Below are positions 24,616-32,845 of a DNA stretch of 60,673 bases, one piece after another; positions within the stretch are counted from its first letter, which is position 1; each line of letters starts with the position of its first letter. A program made the translations under genes and the position numbers. The DNA lies in the NCBI GenBank assembly GCA_905339155.1, contig CAJPFJ010000046.1:1-60673 (forward strand). Direction: 5' to 3'. The notes under the pieces are model-generated. The model ran no database searches. It was not told where the DNA came from and worked only from the letters and a program-made list of their open reading frames with translations. Source of the stretch: Methanosarcinales archaeon. Its GTDB lineage: Archaea > Halobacteriota > Methanosarcinia > Methanosarcinales > Methanoperedenaceae.

Positions 24616-25032
24616 TCACCCAACGCATACAGGCTTAGTTGCTTCCCGCGTGAACATTATGGGATAGAGGTTAAGAACTGACAGGAGATCTCCTTTCTTG
24701 ATCTCACCGGATTCCTGCCCTATAACATAGGCTGTGTTTATCGTACGGTCCATTTCGACTGGTGTTGCCCCTTCTTTTGTTGCCACTTTAACGACCGAAA
24801 CAAGTGGATGATGGCTGAAAGCACAGGGTATCGCAAGCATGTCCTTTTGCACAGTTATTTCTTTTACCTTGACACGCTCAAGCTTACCAGCCCCGATCGG
24901 GATATCTTCATCTGCTACTACCATTTCCCACTTTGCCCTTGTAGCTATTGTAAATTCATATGGCGATGCTCTGACTTTTTTTCTTGTTACTTTCCCATTA
25001 CCATGGGAAACCACATTTACTACTTGACTCAT
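24616..25032 (-). CDS. DUF22 family protein, copy 2
   Basis: 138 residues from the ATG at 25032 with AAAGGTGA upstream. It is strongly similar to copy 1 (shared SPYEFTIATRAKWEM, IGAGKLE, LLSVLNLYPIMFTREA), with conservative changes elsewhere. Like copy 1 it leads a pair with a zinc-ribbon gene. The tandem pair duplication is old enough to show scattered substitutions yet keeps gene order, spacing and promoter. Confidence 0.75.
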   Translation of the reverse strand: MSQVVNVVSHGNGKVTRKKVRASPYEFTIATRAKWEMVVADEDIPIGAGKLERVKVKEITVQKDMLAIPCAFSHHPLVSVVKVATKEGATPVEMDRTINTAYVIGQESGEIKKGDLLSVLNLYPIMFTREATKPVCVG

Positions 25033-25052
25033 GCTTTCACCTTTCTTTAGTA

Positions 25053-25110
25053 TGAATATCAAAGTACATATAGTTTATCATGGTTAATAATTATACTTAT
25101 TAATCATGAT
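25053..25110 (-). promoter_or_regulatory. Promoter/operator of DUF22 copy 2
   Basis: Contains AGTACATATAGTTTATCATG and a long imperfect palindrome (TCATGGTTAATAATTATA/ACTTATTAATCATGA, about 25077-25110). The palindrome has the look of a dimeric regulator site, and half of it is preserved at the copy 1 promoter. Confidence 0.5.
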
Positions 25111-25204
25111 ATTTAATTATGTTGTGATAAATATCGATCGTATTCAAATTTCCCTAACAAGAAACGAAACTTTAATTAACACATAATTCCTTTGAGGTAA
25201 TCCT

Positions 25205-25279
25205 GCTCCGATAGTGTAGCACGGCCAATCATGTCAGACTCTCACTCTGACGACTGGGGTTCAAATCCCCATCGGAGCA
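25205..25279 (+). tRNA. tRNA-Glu (anticodon CTC)
   Basis: 75 bases, cloverleaf by eye: acceptor GCTCCGA/TCGGAGC with A73, D-arm with AGTGTAGC, anticodon stem TCAGA/TCTGA with loop CTCTCAC (anticodon CTC, decoding GAG), T-arm TGGGG-TTCAAAT-CCCCA. No CCA is encoded. No intron is seen. It lies just before a mobile-element-like region, but I found no second copy of its 3' end that would mark an integration site. Confidence 0.93.
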
Positions 25280-25608
25280 TCTAAAATTTCTTTATACTCC
25301 TATCTTTTGGTGATGTTTTTCACGCATTTTTAAGACAAGTGCAAATCCTTGCCGGGCTATACCACTTTAGTAAGAAATCAGAACAGTTTTTATAATATCC
25401 GCTCTCATGCGTTATTCAACCTAATAAGCATTAAGAAAAACTTCGATCATTTGTATCATATTTCGCAATCTGTGATGATTGGCCATCAAACATCGCATCA
25501 ATAGAGAAGAGGTACTTTGATTTGACCTTCAGAACACTTAATTTTCTTGGATGCTCAGTGTTTTAATTGATTGCTTGGATAATATGTAGCAAAAATATAA
25601 ATAATTAG
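25280..25608. other. Intergenic region downstream of tRNA-Glu
   Basis: About 330 bases, AT-rich, with no convincing gene on either strand. The right edge has the TATA element AAAATATAAATAATT (about 25591-25605) of the RHH gene. Confidence 0.5.
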
Positions 25609-25626
25609 ACGTACTATAATACGTAC
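25609..25626 (+). promoter_or_regulatory. ACGTAC repeat operator of the RHH gene
   Basis: ACGTAC-TATAAT-ACGTAC, two self-complementary-core hexamers 12 bases apart, placed between the TATA box and the ATG at 25630. The start of transcription should fall within it, so mRNA would be nearly leaderless, and a dimeric RHH protein (probably the product itself) could repress here. Confidence 0.5.
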
Positions 25627-25629
25627 ATA

Positions 25630-25875
25630 ATGAAACGCAAAGAATTAGGAGAAGCAAGTGTACGAAGAAACTATGCATTCAGTCAGCGTACAATTGAAAA
25701 CTTTAATTGGCTAATAGACCACAAGATTTACAGGAATGAGACCGAAGCTATTGATCTTGCAATTGAACGCATGCGGACTATTTATGAAATGAGGGAAGAA
25801 GACTCAAAAGCGTCAAATCCAGAAAAACCCGGTGACCTCAAAGCGTCTAAAAAGGTTAAGACAGGCGGTAATTAA
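25630..25875 (+). CDS. Ribbon-helix-helix-like small regulator
   Basis: 81 residues. An N-terminal beta strand (SVRRNYAFSQRT) is followed by two helices (IENFNWLIDHKI, TEAIDLAIERMRTIYEM), the RHH layout in archaeal plasmid and antitoxin regulators. The last 25 residues are polar and Lys-rich. No toxin partner is recognisable downstream, and the next gene is on the other strand. It is probably autoregulated. Confidence 0.6.
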   Translation: MKRKELGEASVRRNYAFSQRTIENFNWLIDHKIYRNETEAIDLAIERMRTIYEMREEDSKASNPEKPGDLKASKKVKTGGN

Positions 25876-26243
25876 CCATATTCTTAATGACCTCAGGCAT
25901 GAAATAAAAATGATCTGCTAAGCACAATTCCTTACTCTGGGCGAATGCCCAGACACCATATTCTCGCTGGAATATTCCTCAAGCATTAGAAAGGGTCTGG
26001 GGAATCTGTCCCCAGCGTACGTTCCAGAGGAAAATGATGATGCATATACAGAGGATAAAGAAACGTGTGGAGTATATAGAAAAATGTTTGCGGTCTCAGC
26101 ATGAGGATTTGTACTCGCCCCAGGGGCATCCCTGCCCCTTCATGGGGCAAGGAGCATAAATCCCCGTGGGCTGCGGCGCCAGGCATGATAGCCGAAGCTG
26201 GCAATGTGGGGTCGTCACCCCAACATAACCATAATTGAAATCC
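25876..26243. other. Gene-free GC-rich intergenic stretch with hairpins
   Basis: Contains GGGCGAATGCCC, an AGGGGCATCCCTGCCCCTT hairpin (about 26122-26140) and other GC-rich inverted repeats. No convincing protein frame is present on either strand. The strong hairpins downstream of ardC may be its terminator. Confidence 0.45.
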
Positions 26244-27083
26244 TCAACCGGTGCAGACGGCTGCTTGTCGGGGGACATTGACCTCAGCCGGGTTCATCTT
26301 TGTCCTGTCGATCACAAAAGTAACCACTTTCTCGATCCTGGACAGGGAATTAAGAAGTTCCTTGAAACTATAACTTTCTATATATTCTTTGACATTGCCG
26401 AGAGGGATCTTATAGCCCATCAAATAACCAATTACTGCGGCGCTGAACTCTGCTGTAACTTCTTGATCCTTCTTCTGGCCGGGCTTGAGGCCGTTGAGCC
26501 TGTCATCTGCCGCGTGACTAATCTCATGAAGGAATACTTCAATATCAGGGCTGGCAAGCTTGATATTTTTATTAAGCAGGTTGTATGATCCGTAGGATGT
26601 CCCACAGAACCGCACAGGCACAACCTTAAGATTGAGTTCCTGTATGATGCAGTTGAATTCGCAGGGAATATTGACTTTATAATTTTCTGTTATCAGCGGC
26701 GCACCTTCTGTGTCTTCGCTCCTGAAAACCGGGATAGCCCTGAATCCTGCAAGGATTTCTTTTTCAGTCCTCTCTGTCTCCCCTGATGCCGTAGGCTTAT
26801 CTTCTGTGATCTTCTTGAAAACAGGCCCGATGATATAGAAAGCTTTTGAACCTTTCATGACATACCTGCCAGCTTCACGCCATTGTTTGAATCCTCTTGC
26901 ATCTTCGGTGTCATGCATGAACATCACGATGCGATTAAAGAAACTCCATTTATCAGATGGGATATTACCGCTTCCCCTGAACACTGCATGGGCGACTTTC
27001 TCAAGGTTATCCTCATCGAAGATCTTAAGGAGCAGGTCCATCGCTTCTTTTACTCGTGGATTCCTGGTTTCAGGGGCGGTCAT
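26244..27083 (-). CDS. ardC: ArdC-like antirestriction protein
   Basis: 279 residues. The N-terminal domain has the ssDNA-binding ArdC-N pattern: SFFNRIVMFMHD, then DARGFKQWREAGRYVMKGSK with the KGSKAF motif. The C-terminal zinc metalloprotease-like part has FLHEISHAAD (HExxH, about residue 184) and a Glu helix (DQEVTAEFSAAVIGYLMG). ArdC protects incoming conjugative DNA from restriction. GGAGGTGGTCTAAATG gives an excellent ribosome binding site. It is the third gene of a minus-strand operon. Confidence 0.85.
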   Translation of the reverse strand: MTAPETRNPRVKEAMDLLLKIFDEDNLEKVAHAVFRGSGNIPSDKWSFFNRIVMFMHDTEDARGFKQWREAGRYVMKGSKAFYIIGPVFKKITEDKPTASGETERTEKEILAGFRAIPVFRSEDTEGAPLITENYKVNIPCEFNCIIQELNLKVVPVRFCGTSYGSYNLLNKNIKLASPDIEVFLHEISHAADDRLNGLKPGQKKDQEVTAEFSAAVIGYLMGYKIPLGNVKEYIESYSFKELLNSLSRIEKVVTFVIDRTKMNPAEVNVPRQAAVCTG

Positions 27084-27338
27084 TTAGACCACCTCCATAA
27101 AAAGGCTCATGTCACGAGCCACAGCGATTTCATGCTTGCAATTGTGGTTTTTCGCATCAGGACAGGAACAAACAATATCCTGCCCGGTAATCTGTACTTT
27201 GTACCTGTGGCCGTTCTTGCTGTTCACAGCCTCGAAGTAGTCGAAGCGGTTCAAAACCCTGATCCCTGCAGATTTTGCCAGCCTTTTCAGGGTGTCCGTA
27301 TCCCTGATATTCACGAAGCTTTGATCTTTCTTCATCAT
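27084..27338 (-). CDS. SWIM zinc finger protein
   Basis: 84 residues from the ATG at 27338, which overlaps the previous stop as ATGA; longer upstream starts give a low-quality Gly/Arg tail. The SWIM motif CSCPDAKNHNCKH (CxCx7CxH) is at about residues 60-72, with the preceding strand YKVQITGQDIVCSC typical for this DNA- or protein-binding finger. It is directly followed by ardC and may help it bind DNA. Confidence 0.8.
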   Translation of the reverse strand: MMKKDQSFVNIRDTDTLKRLAKSAGIRVLNRFDYFEAVNSKNGHRYKVQITGQDIVCSCPDAKNHNCKHEIAVARDMSLFMEVV

Positions 27339-27541
27339 AGCCTCACCCCTTCTGCTACAAGCTGCCGCTCGATTTCCCTGCACCCCTCTGCCCATTCCTC
27401 CCATGCCTGATTACCTTCAACCGTGAATGGGTCGTACTGCGGCGGTCTGGCTGCATGCTGGCTCAACAGCTTTTTGAGGTCTTCGATCTTTGCCTTCTCC
27501 GAAGAGGAGATAGATTTAATTCTCTTTGCGTTGTTTTCCAT
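27335..27541 (-). CDS. Small hypothetical protein, first gene of the ardC operon
   Basis: 68 residues starting at 27541 (AGGAGGAATAAGCGATATG); the longer frame to 27595 lacks a ribosome binding site. Residues 1-25 are Lys/Ser-rich and helical (SSSEKAKIEDLKKLLSQH), followed by a Pro/Trp segment and a Glu-rich helix (EEWAEGCREIERQL). No family was recognised. Operon leaders of this sort are often plasmid-specific. Confidence 0.65.
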   Translation of the reverse strand: MENNAKRIKSISSSEKAKIEDLKKLLSQHAARPPQYDPFTVEGNQAWEEWAEGCREIERQLVAEGVRL

Positions 27542-27655
27542 ATCGCTTATTCCTCCTATACAGGAATGAGCCGCGCCTCTGGGTGTTAGTAGCACCGCAG
27601 GGGCAATTCTGCTCTTTTCCTTAATGCTTAATATGCTCTCTGACTATTTATACTT

Positions 27656-27688
27656 TATCGATGTAATATCGATTTAATATCGATATAG
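27656..27688. repeat. Three 11-bp operator repeats (TATCGATNTAA)
   Basis: TATCGATGTAA, TATCGATTTAA, TATCGATATAG begin at 27656, 27667 and 27678, exactly 11 bp apart (one DNA turn each), in the divergent promoter region between the ardC operon and the small plus-strand genes. A regulator protein could bind cooperatively on one DNA face and control both directions. Confidence 0.65.
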
Positions 27689-27729
27689 AATAGATACCTA
27701 TATAATATATTACCGCATATTAAGAATGT

Positions 27730-27858
27730 ATGAAATGTACAGTTCGAATACCAAAAAATAACAGGCATATGATAACGATTCCTATAGAGGTATGGGACGG
27801 CGAAAAGTTAGAGGATGGGGACCTTATAGAATGTGATATTAAGAAGGTTAAAAAATGA
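27730..27858 (+). CDS. 42-residue AbrB/SpoVT-like protein
   Basis: A short frame with the half-barrel pattern of AbrB-like proteins: TVRIPKNNRHMITIPIEVWD then LEDGDLIECDIKKV. Its stop overlaps the start of the next gene (ATGA), so both are translated together. It could be the regulator that binds the upstream 11-bp repeats. It is too short for many ORF finders. Confidence 0.55.
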   Translation: MKCTVRIPKNNRHMITIPIEVWDGEKLEDGDLIECDIKKVKK

Positions 27859-28037
27859 ACAATAACAAAAATAAAGAAATCAGAAAGAAAAAGTACCTGA
27901 CCGATGACGAGATAGAGAATTTAAAGGCTGCATGCGAGACTGAAGAAGAACGATCAATAGTTCGTGACCTTTCAGATACGGGTATGAGGTTGGATGAGGT
28001 ACTTAAAAAAAGAGCACGTGGTGAGGTATTGAGATGA
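27855..28037 (+). CDS. Tyrosine-recombinase-like N-terminal fragment
   Basis: 60 residues. KYLTDDEIENLKAACETEEE then IVRDLSDTGMRLDEVL resembles the start of the catalytic domain of tyrosine recombinases (LTxxEIxxLxxAC...TGMRxxE, including the first catalytic Arg). The rest of the catalytic domain is absent, so it is either a truncated integrase or a small protein using that helical module. Coupled to the AbrB-like gene. Confidence 0.5.
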   Translation: MNNNKNKEIRKKKYLTDDEIENLKAACETEEERSIVRDLSDTGMRLDEVLKKRARGEVLR

Positions 28038-28075
28038 ACCTCAATACTGATCGAGACCAAAAAATAGAAACGACT

Positions 28076-28201
28076 CTATTCATGTGATTCAAAATATACG
28101 GCTGTACATCTTAATCTATTATTTCCCGCGAATAAACCGCATTTATTGAGATTATCAAGTATACGTTCTCCCCCCATGGGTGATATCCTCTTATATCTCA
28201 T
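28076..28201 (-). CDS. Possible 41-residue protein
   Basis: A short minus-strand frame with a protein-like composition (RILDNLNKCGLFAGNNRL and VYFESHE). No ribosome binding site of note and no family; it could equally be a gene fragment. Confidence 0.2.
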   Translation of the reverse strand: MRYKRISPMGGERILDNLNKCGLFAGNNRLRCTAVYFESHE

Positions 28202-29877
28202 TCTTGAGCCTCAACAGTGTAAAAAATATAAGCTAAATTCATTCTAGCTACTTAACAGCCCTCTGCCCGGGCAAAAAGTATCGTATTGGAGGGTTATGTT
28301 CCGCTGAGCCCTTTAAGATATCTGCGCGCTGGAATGAATCAAAAATCAATAACCCATTTACCCCCACACGATACCTGGGATGTATTTTGATTTGATTCAT
28401 CAGGTCTTCATCAGTTCTGGTCGTGATATTGAACGTCGCATTTATCCGGGGTTCCCATGAGAGATTTTAATATTGCATCTGATGTTTTTGATTCATCCAA
28501 TCCTTCCGCAATATCTGAACGGTTCCGCTCCGGCGTGAACAACTTCAAACCTTTTGAAGCTATAACTTTCTTTTCTGGCGCACAGCGAGCGTACAGACCA
28601 CACCTGTAAACGGGTGCAGCATGGTTTTTTAGTTTCTTCACTCTGCATCTAATACGATATAAGTAAATTCGTAAAAACACGAACAAACAAGGGCGCATAA
28701 CTAAAAACATCGCGAAGCGCGTGGAGATAGAGGTATCCAGGGAGGTTAGAGCCTGACCCTGCCACAAAAAACGACATAAGCCAAAGCAACCCCATTCAAG
28801 ACAACCAAAAACCTGTGCGCCCTCAATACGTAGAGGAACATTCAAAAGAGTATATCCGTGGTGTCATCGCCTGCCCTGCCAAATAGATAAACGACGAATG
28901 AGATTATGATGGCTCGTCGCCATGCGATTTTTTGCCACAGCAAAAAACCCTTCAGGGCGAGCCTTCATTATCTCAGGCGTCGATGACGTTTGGCAGGAGC
29001 AGGCAGCAACACGGATATTTACTTTTTGCGTGAACGAAGTACATAATAGACCTGCGCACCCATCGTAATTAGTAGATTCAACCATTAGAAACGTAAAGAA
29101 GCGACTCTATGCAGTTCGTAGGGGCCCAACCTCAGCCTTTCAACGAGCGGCCTGTCGCGCCGCAGTGCGCCTATCTTTCGGATATCGAGGTCTGATGGCT
29201 TGAGATTTTTTACTATCTTTTCTTTTAAACTTGCAGGGGTTCGAGCCGCGGCGAGAACTGCCGATGTCCGAAGTGAAACGGAGGGCTGAGGCAGCGTAAG
29301 CCCCTGCGGAGCGAAGCGACAAATCATAGATACTGAAGTCATATCCCAGGGTGGTCAAATACCCTTATCCTGGCTGCCCCATGATAAATTAACTCCCTGC
29401 CCTTCCTCTTGTCATGCTCACGCGCGCCCAATCTCAGTTAACCGTTACAATCTGAAAAAGTGACTGAATGAACAATGCCGGCGACTCTCTGGAGCGAAAG
29501 CGCAAGAGTGTCGCCAAGACATCAGCGACAATGACCGCAAGGCGAGAGCCGTTCCTGAGTGAACGCAGCATAGCGGAGTGAGCGAAGGATGCGGTGATTG
29601 GAGCGTACGGATAAACAATGCAGCAATCCGTTGGAAACGGCGCCGTGGATACTCATCCCTGGCTGGCATCAAGAGGCTGAATGATCTCAACGGTTATTCC
29701 TGCAGGATACTACGATTATATGGTAAATTGTAGTATTTATCTTATTTTTAATGGTAATAGTGAGTCCAAGATTTTGTTCACTATGAAGGTTTTAGTTCAA
29801 GGTGTAAATTGTCCCATTTACTATACTTAAAGATATATTAAAAAGAGATTAAAATAGAATTATTGGAAATTCACTTT
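28202..29877. other. 1.7-kb gene-poor region, partly GC-rich
   Basis: Several overlapping frames are open only because the GC is locally high; none shows a consistent protein pattern. On the minus strand between about 28240 and 28450 a frame without a start (containing QIKIHPRYRVGVNG and RADILKGSAEHN) may be a decayed gene. From 28900 to 29700 the sequence has repeated GAGCGAAGC/GCGAAG motifs and no coding signal. I found no rRNA, tRNA or CRISPR. Confidence 0.4.
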
Positions 29878-31149
29878 TCATTGCTGGCGACTCTGCACCA
29901 TTTTATTTCTTGCAAAGAAAATAATAGTTCCTATCATCAGGACTGTTCCTCCTATGATCAATGATTGCAAAGGAAGACTCAAAGCTAATAGAAGGCAAGA
30001 AAGCAGCCCTGCACCAGCCAAATAATTGGGCCAAAGACGCTTTTCTTTCGGGAGGGAGATGGCGGAAGCATTAGTGATGGCATAATAAATTAAAATCGTG
30101 AATGAGCTAAAACCGATAGCTGATCGAATGTCTCCTATCATAACAATCACTCCGGTAAAAAAGGCAACAATGATTTCCGCACGGTGAGGCACTTTGAATT
30201 TCGGATGTACAGCAGACAGCCAATGAGGAAGTTCGCGATTATCCGCCATAGAAAAAATCGTCCGGCTAATACCAACCATCAATGAAAGCAAAACACCAAG
30301 TGTTGCCACTGTGGCACCCAACCGAACAATCGGGCTCAACCAAAAGAAAGTTCCGGCATTCACTGCTTCAGCCAGTGGAGCCGTAGACTTAGCCATTTCC
30401 TGAGGACCTATCGCCAGAAGAGCGCTGCCGACAACGCTTAGATAAATGAACATCGTGATAGCCAGAGCCATAACAATAGCTTGGGGAATTGACTGTCGAG
30501 GCTCTTTGACTTCTTCTCCCATCGTCGCGATGCGTGCATACCCGGCAAATGCAAAAAACATCAAAGCTGCGGAACGTAATATCCCAATGACGCCATTGTC
30601 TCCCGACAACGGACTTAAGTGAGAAGTATCAGCTTTCCCACCGAAAATAGAAGCGAAGATAATGGTCATCAATGCACTTAACACCAAAATCACAATCATC
30701 CAAGTGATGCGTGCTGTCTTTTGAATACCAAAATAGTTCAAAATCGTTAAACTCAAAACCGCCCCCAAAGCCAGAACATTCGCCAAAGGAGGATAAGCAT
30801 AATAACCAAAAGTTAATGCCGCCGCGGAGCAACTGGCCAATTTCCCAACTACAAAAGCCCATCCTGCCAGCCATCCCCAAAATGGCCCCAATTGTTTGTG
30901 CCCGTAAACATAGGTTCCGCCTGATTCCGGATAAACGGCGGCCAATTGAGCTGACGAAGTGGCATTGCAATATGCCACAAAAGCGGCAATAGTTATCCCG
31001 ATTAAAATACCGGCACCTGCGCTACCAGCAGCCGGACTAATCGCCACAAAAATTCCAGACCCGATCATAGCGCTGATTCCGATGATGACGGCATCCCAGG
31101 TGGTGAGTTGACGTGATAAGCGGCTCTTGGGCTCGTCAAGCATCGTCAT
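29878..31149 (-). CDS. APC-superfamily amino acid permease
   Basis: 423 residues, about 12 membrane helices. The first helix carries the APC signature IIGISAMIGSGIFVAISPAA (the unwound GSGIF segment that binds the substrate). Further features are YPESGGTYVYG, then FAGYARIATMGEEVKEPRQS in the central loop. Substrate is not assignable by eye. The gene differs in style from its neighbours and was probably acquired by transfer from bacteria, together with the next few genes. Confidence 0.9.
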   Translation of the reverse strand: MTMLDEPKSRLSRQLTTWDAVIIGISAMIGSGIFVAISPAAGSAGAGILIGITIAAFVAYCNATSSAQLAAVYPESGGTYVYGHKQLGPFWGWLAGWAFVVGKLASCSAAALTFGYYAYPPLANVLALGAVLSLTILNYFGIQKTARITWMIVILVLSALMTIIFASIFGGKADTSHLSPLSGDNGVIGILRSAALMFFAFAGYARIATMGEEVKEPRQSIPQAIVMALAITMFIYLSVVGSALLAIGPQEMAKSTAPLAEAVNAGTFFWLSPIVRLGATVATLGVLLSLMVGISRTIFSMADNRELPHWLSAVHPKFKVPHRAEIIVAFFTGVIVMIGDIRSAIGFSSFTILIYYAITNASAISLPKEKRLWPNYLAGAGLLSCLLLALSLPLQSLIIGGTVLMIGTIIFFARNKMVQSRQQ

Positions 31150-31455
31150 TTCATAACCCCATCAATAAGTTCCTGGATTTTCAATTTGGCTTTGTGCAGC
31201 ATTTCTTTTCCTCTTGGTCCGATAATAATATTTGAGCACTTCATCCTCCGGCGGTACTGTCAAGTCTTCGTCAACTTGAAGGATATCGCTCTTTTCAAGA
31301 GGGTAAGCACTAACGATATAATGATTTATATAATATTAACAAACGCAGACTTGACAGAATCCAATCATCGCAATCTATATATAATTCGGATTATTTCACT
31401 ATAAATAGGGTGGGGATAAATCCTCTATTAAAATCAGGGAGCGCGAAGGTGCATA
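31150..31455. other. Intergenic region between permease and DUF4386-like gene
   Basis: About 305 bases. AT-rich in the right half, with TATA-like text (TTTATATAATATTAAC, about 31324-31339; ATATATAATTCGG at 31375-31387) and GGAGCGCG just upstream of the next start. No gene is seen. Confidence 0.45.
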
Positions 31456-32154
31456 ATGGTTGACCGCAAATCGCTTCGCCTGTCAGCGACGCTGCTGTTC
31501 GTCGGGGTACTTCTTTCCTTTCTAGCGGGCATCTTCCACCCCGAACGTGAAAATGCCAATAATCACACGGCTGCGTTTGCCGAGTATGCCAGCAGTGGTA
31601 ATTGGACCGCTATCCACCTTGGCCAGTTCGCCGGCATGATGGTCATCATTGCTGGACTTCTCGTCTTGTACTTTGCTCTTAACGTTCACTCTGGAATGGC
31701 GGGGTGGGTTGCTCGGTTCGCTGCCATTTCTGCAGTTGTGGCGCTTGCGCTTTACGGCGTCCTTCAGGCAGTGGACGGAGTCGCCCTCAAGCATGCTGAC
31801 GCTTGGGTGAACGCGCCAGACGCGGAGAAGGCGGTTCGCTTCGCAGGCGCTGAATCGATTAGATGGCTGGAGTGGGGGGTCAGAAGCTATCAAAGCTTCA
31901 TGTTGGGTCTCTCGTTTGTCCTTTTCGCGACCGTGATCGTGTGGACGGCGAGGATTCCCAGGCCGATTGGTTACCTAATGGGGTTGTCCGGCCTCGCCTA
32001 CATCGTGCTGGGCTGGGTGATCGGCTCAGAGGGCTTCTCAGCAACTGGTAGGATTCCAAATCTACTGGGCATTATCCTTGTTCTTGGGTGGAGCATTTGG
32101 CTTCTAATCATTGCCTGGCGAATGAAGGAGGCGGTCGAAGCACCTGCCGGATAA
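31456..32154 (+). CDS. DUF4386-like seven-helix membrane protein
   Basis: 232 residues, seven predicted helices, GC-rich codon use that contrasts with the AT-rich surroundings. The layout (RLSATLLFVGVLLSFLAGIF, HLGQFAGMMVIIAGLLVLYF, then a polar loop with WLEWGVRSYQSF) is like bacterial DUF4386-type proteins. Function unknown. Likely transferred from a high-GC bacterium. Confidence 0.6.
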   Translation: MVDRKSLRLSATLLFVGVLLSFLAGIFHPERENANNHTAAFAEYASSGNWTAIHLGQFAGMMVIIAGLLVLYFALNVHSGMAGWVARFAAISAVVALALYGVLQAVDGVALKHADAWVNAPDAEKAVRFAGAESIRWLEWGVRSYQSFMLGLSFVLFATVIVWTARIPRPIGYLMGLSGLAYIVLGWVIGSEGFSATGRIPNLLGIILVLGWSIWLLIIAWRMKEAVEAPAG

Positions 32155-32257
32155 GCAATCCATCGAATTTGATGAAAGACAACTTATATATCGACATGAT
32201 TTTTTGAGAATCACCGGACTTGTAATTTATTTCCTGTACTCACATAAATATTTTTTA

Positions 32258-32839
32258 TTAGTGGTTCTGCATATCACCTTTCTTTAATCCCCTTCCGATA
32301 TCCCAGCATTTGGCCAAGGGTTCCCCCAACTTCCAGTACTGCTTTCTGTGCATGTCAAACAGAACCGGCTTTACTTTAGAGAGATCAACCGCGTTATCGG
32401 TTAGAACTTTTTCATCGCAATAGGTCTCTATTATTTCCCCGATAAACAGATCATGGGCGGGGAAATCTATGGTTTTATACAATTTGCATTCCATATTTAT
32501 CAATGCCTGTGAAATCATTGGTGCTGCTTTCATTTCGCCATAAAAAATTTCAAATATAGTTGACTTGTCTGTATCTTTTCCGCTAAAGATACCGCAGTAA
32601 TCAGTTTCTTCAACCATGTCCTCAGAAGGTATGTTGATGCTGAACATACCTTTTTCTTTGATACCAATATTGGAATAATGTCCTTTCCACGAGCTGATAG
32701 AGATGTAATTTTGTTTTCCAACATTCATTATACCCACGTGAGCAATGGTTGTGAAGTTCGGCCTTCCATTCACAACTGTACCTACAAGCACAGTGGGCAT
32801 AGGATAGAGACAATTCAATGCTTCAAGTTTTTTTTTCAC
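32258..32839 (-). CDS. Flavoredoxin-type FMN-binding protein
   Basis: 193 residues with a flavin reductase-like split barrel: YPMPTVLVGTVVNGRPNFTT at the N-terminus, ISISSWKGHYSNIGIKEKGM, SINIPSEDMVEETDYCGIFS and a C-terminal segment with KPVLFDMHRKQYWKLG. Such proteins bind FMN and act as flavoredoxin or flavin reductase in anaerobes. It is followed, across 6 bases, by the hydrolase gene on the same strand. Confidence 0.85.
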   Translation of the reverse strand: MKKKLEALNCLYPMPTVLVGTVVNGRPNFTTIAHVGIMNVGKQNYISISSWKGHYSNIGIKEKGMFSINIPSEDMVEETDYCGIFSGKDTDKSTIFEIFYGEMKAAPMISQALINMECKLYKTIDFPAHDLFIGEIIETYCDEKVLTDNAVDLSKVKPVLFDMHRKQYWKLGEPLAKCWDIGRGLKKGDMQNH

Positions 32840-32845
32840 TTTTTA

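Noticed and set aside
25205..28040. Integrated element bounded by tRNA-Glu
   Set aside because: A second copy of the tRNA 3' end was not found to the right, so I cannot define att sites despite ArdC and the recombinase fragment.
28411..29690. Several overlapping ORFs in the GC-rich gap
   Set aside because: Open frames exist on both strands because of few stop codons in GC-rich DNA; none has a plausible start, ribosome binding site or domain pattern.
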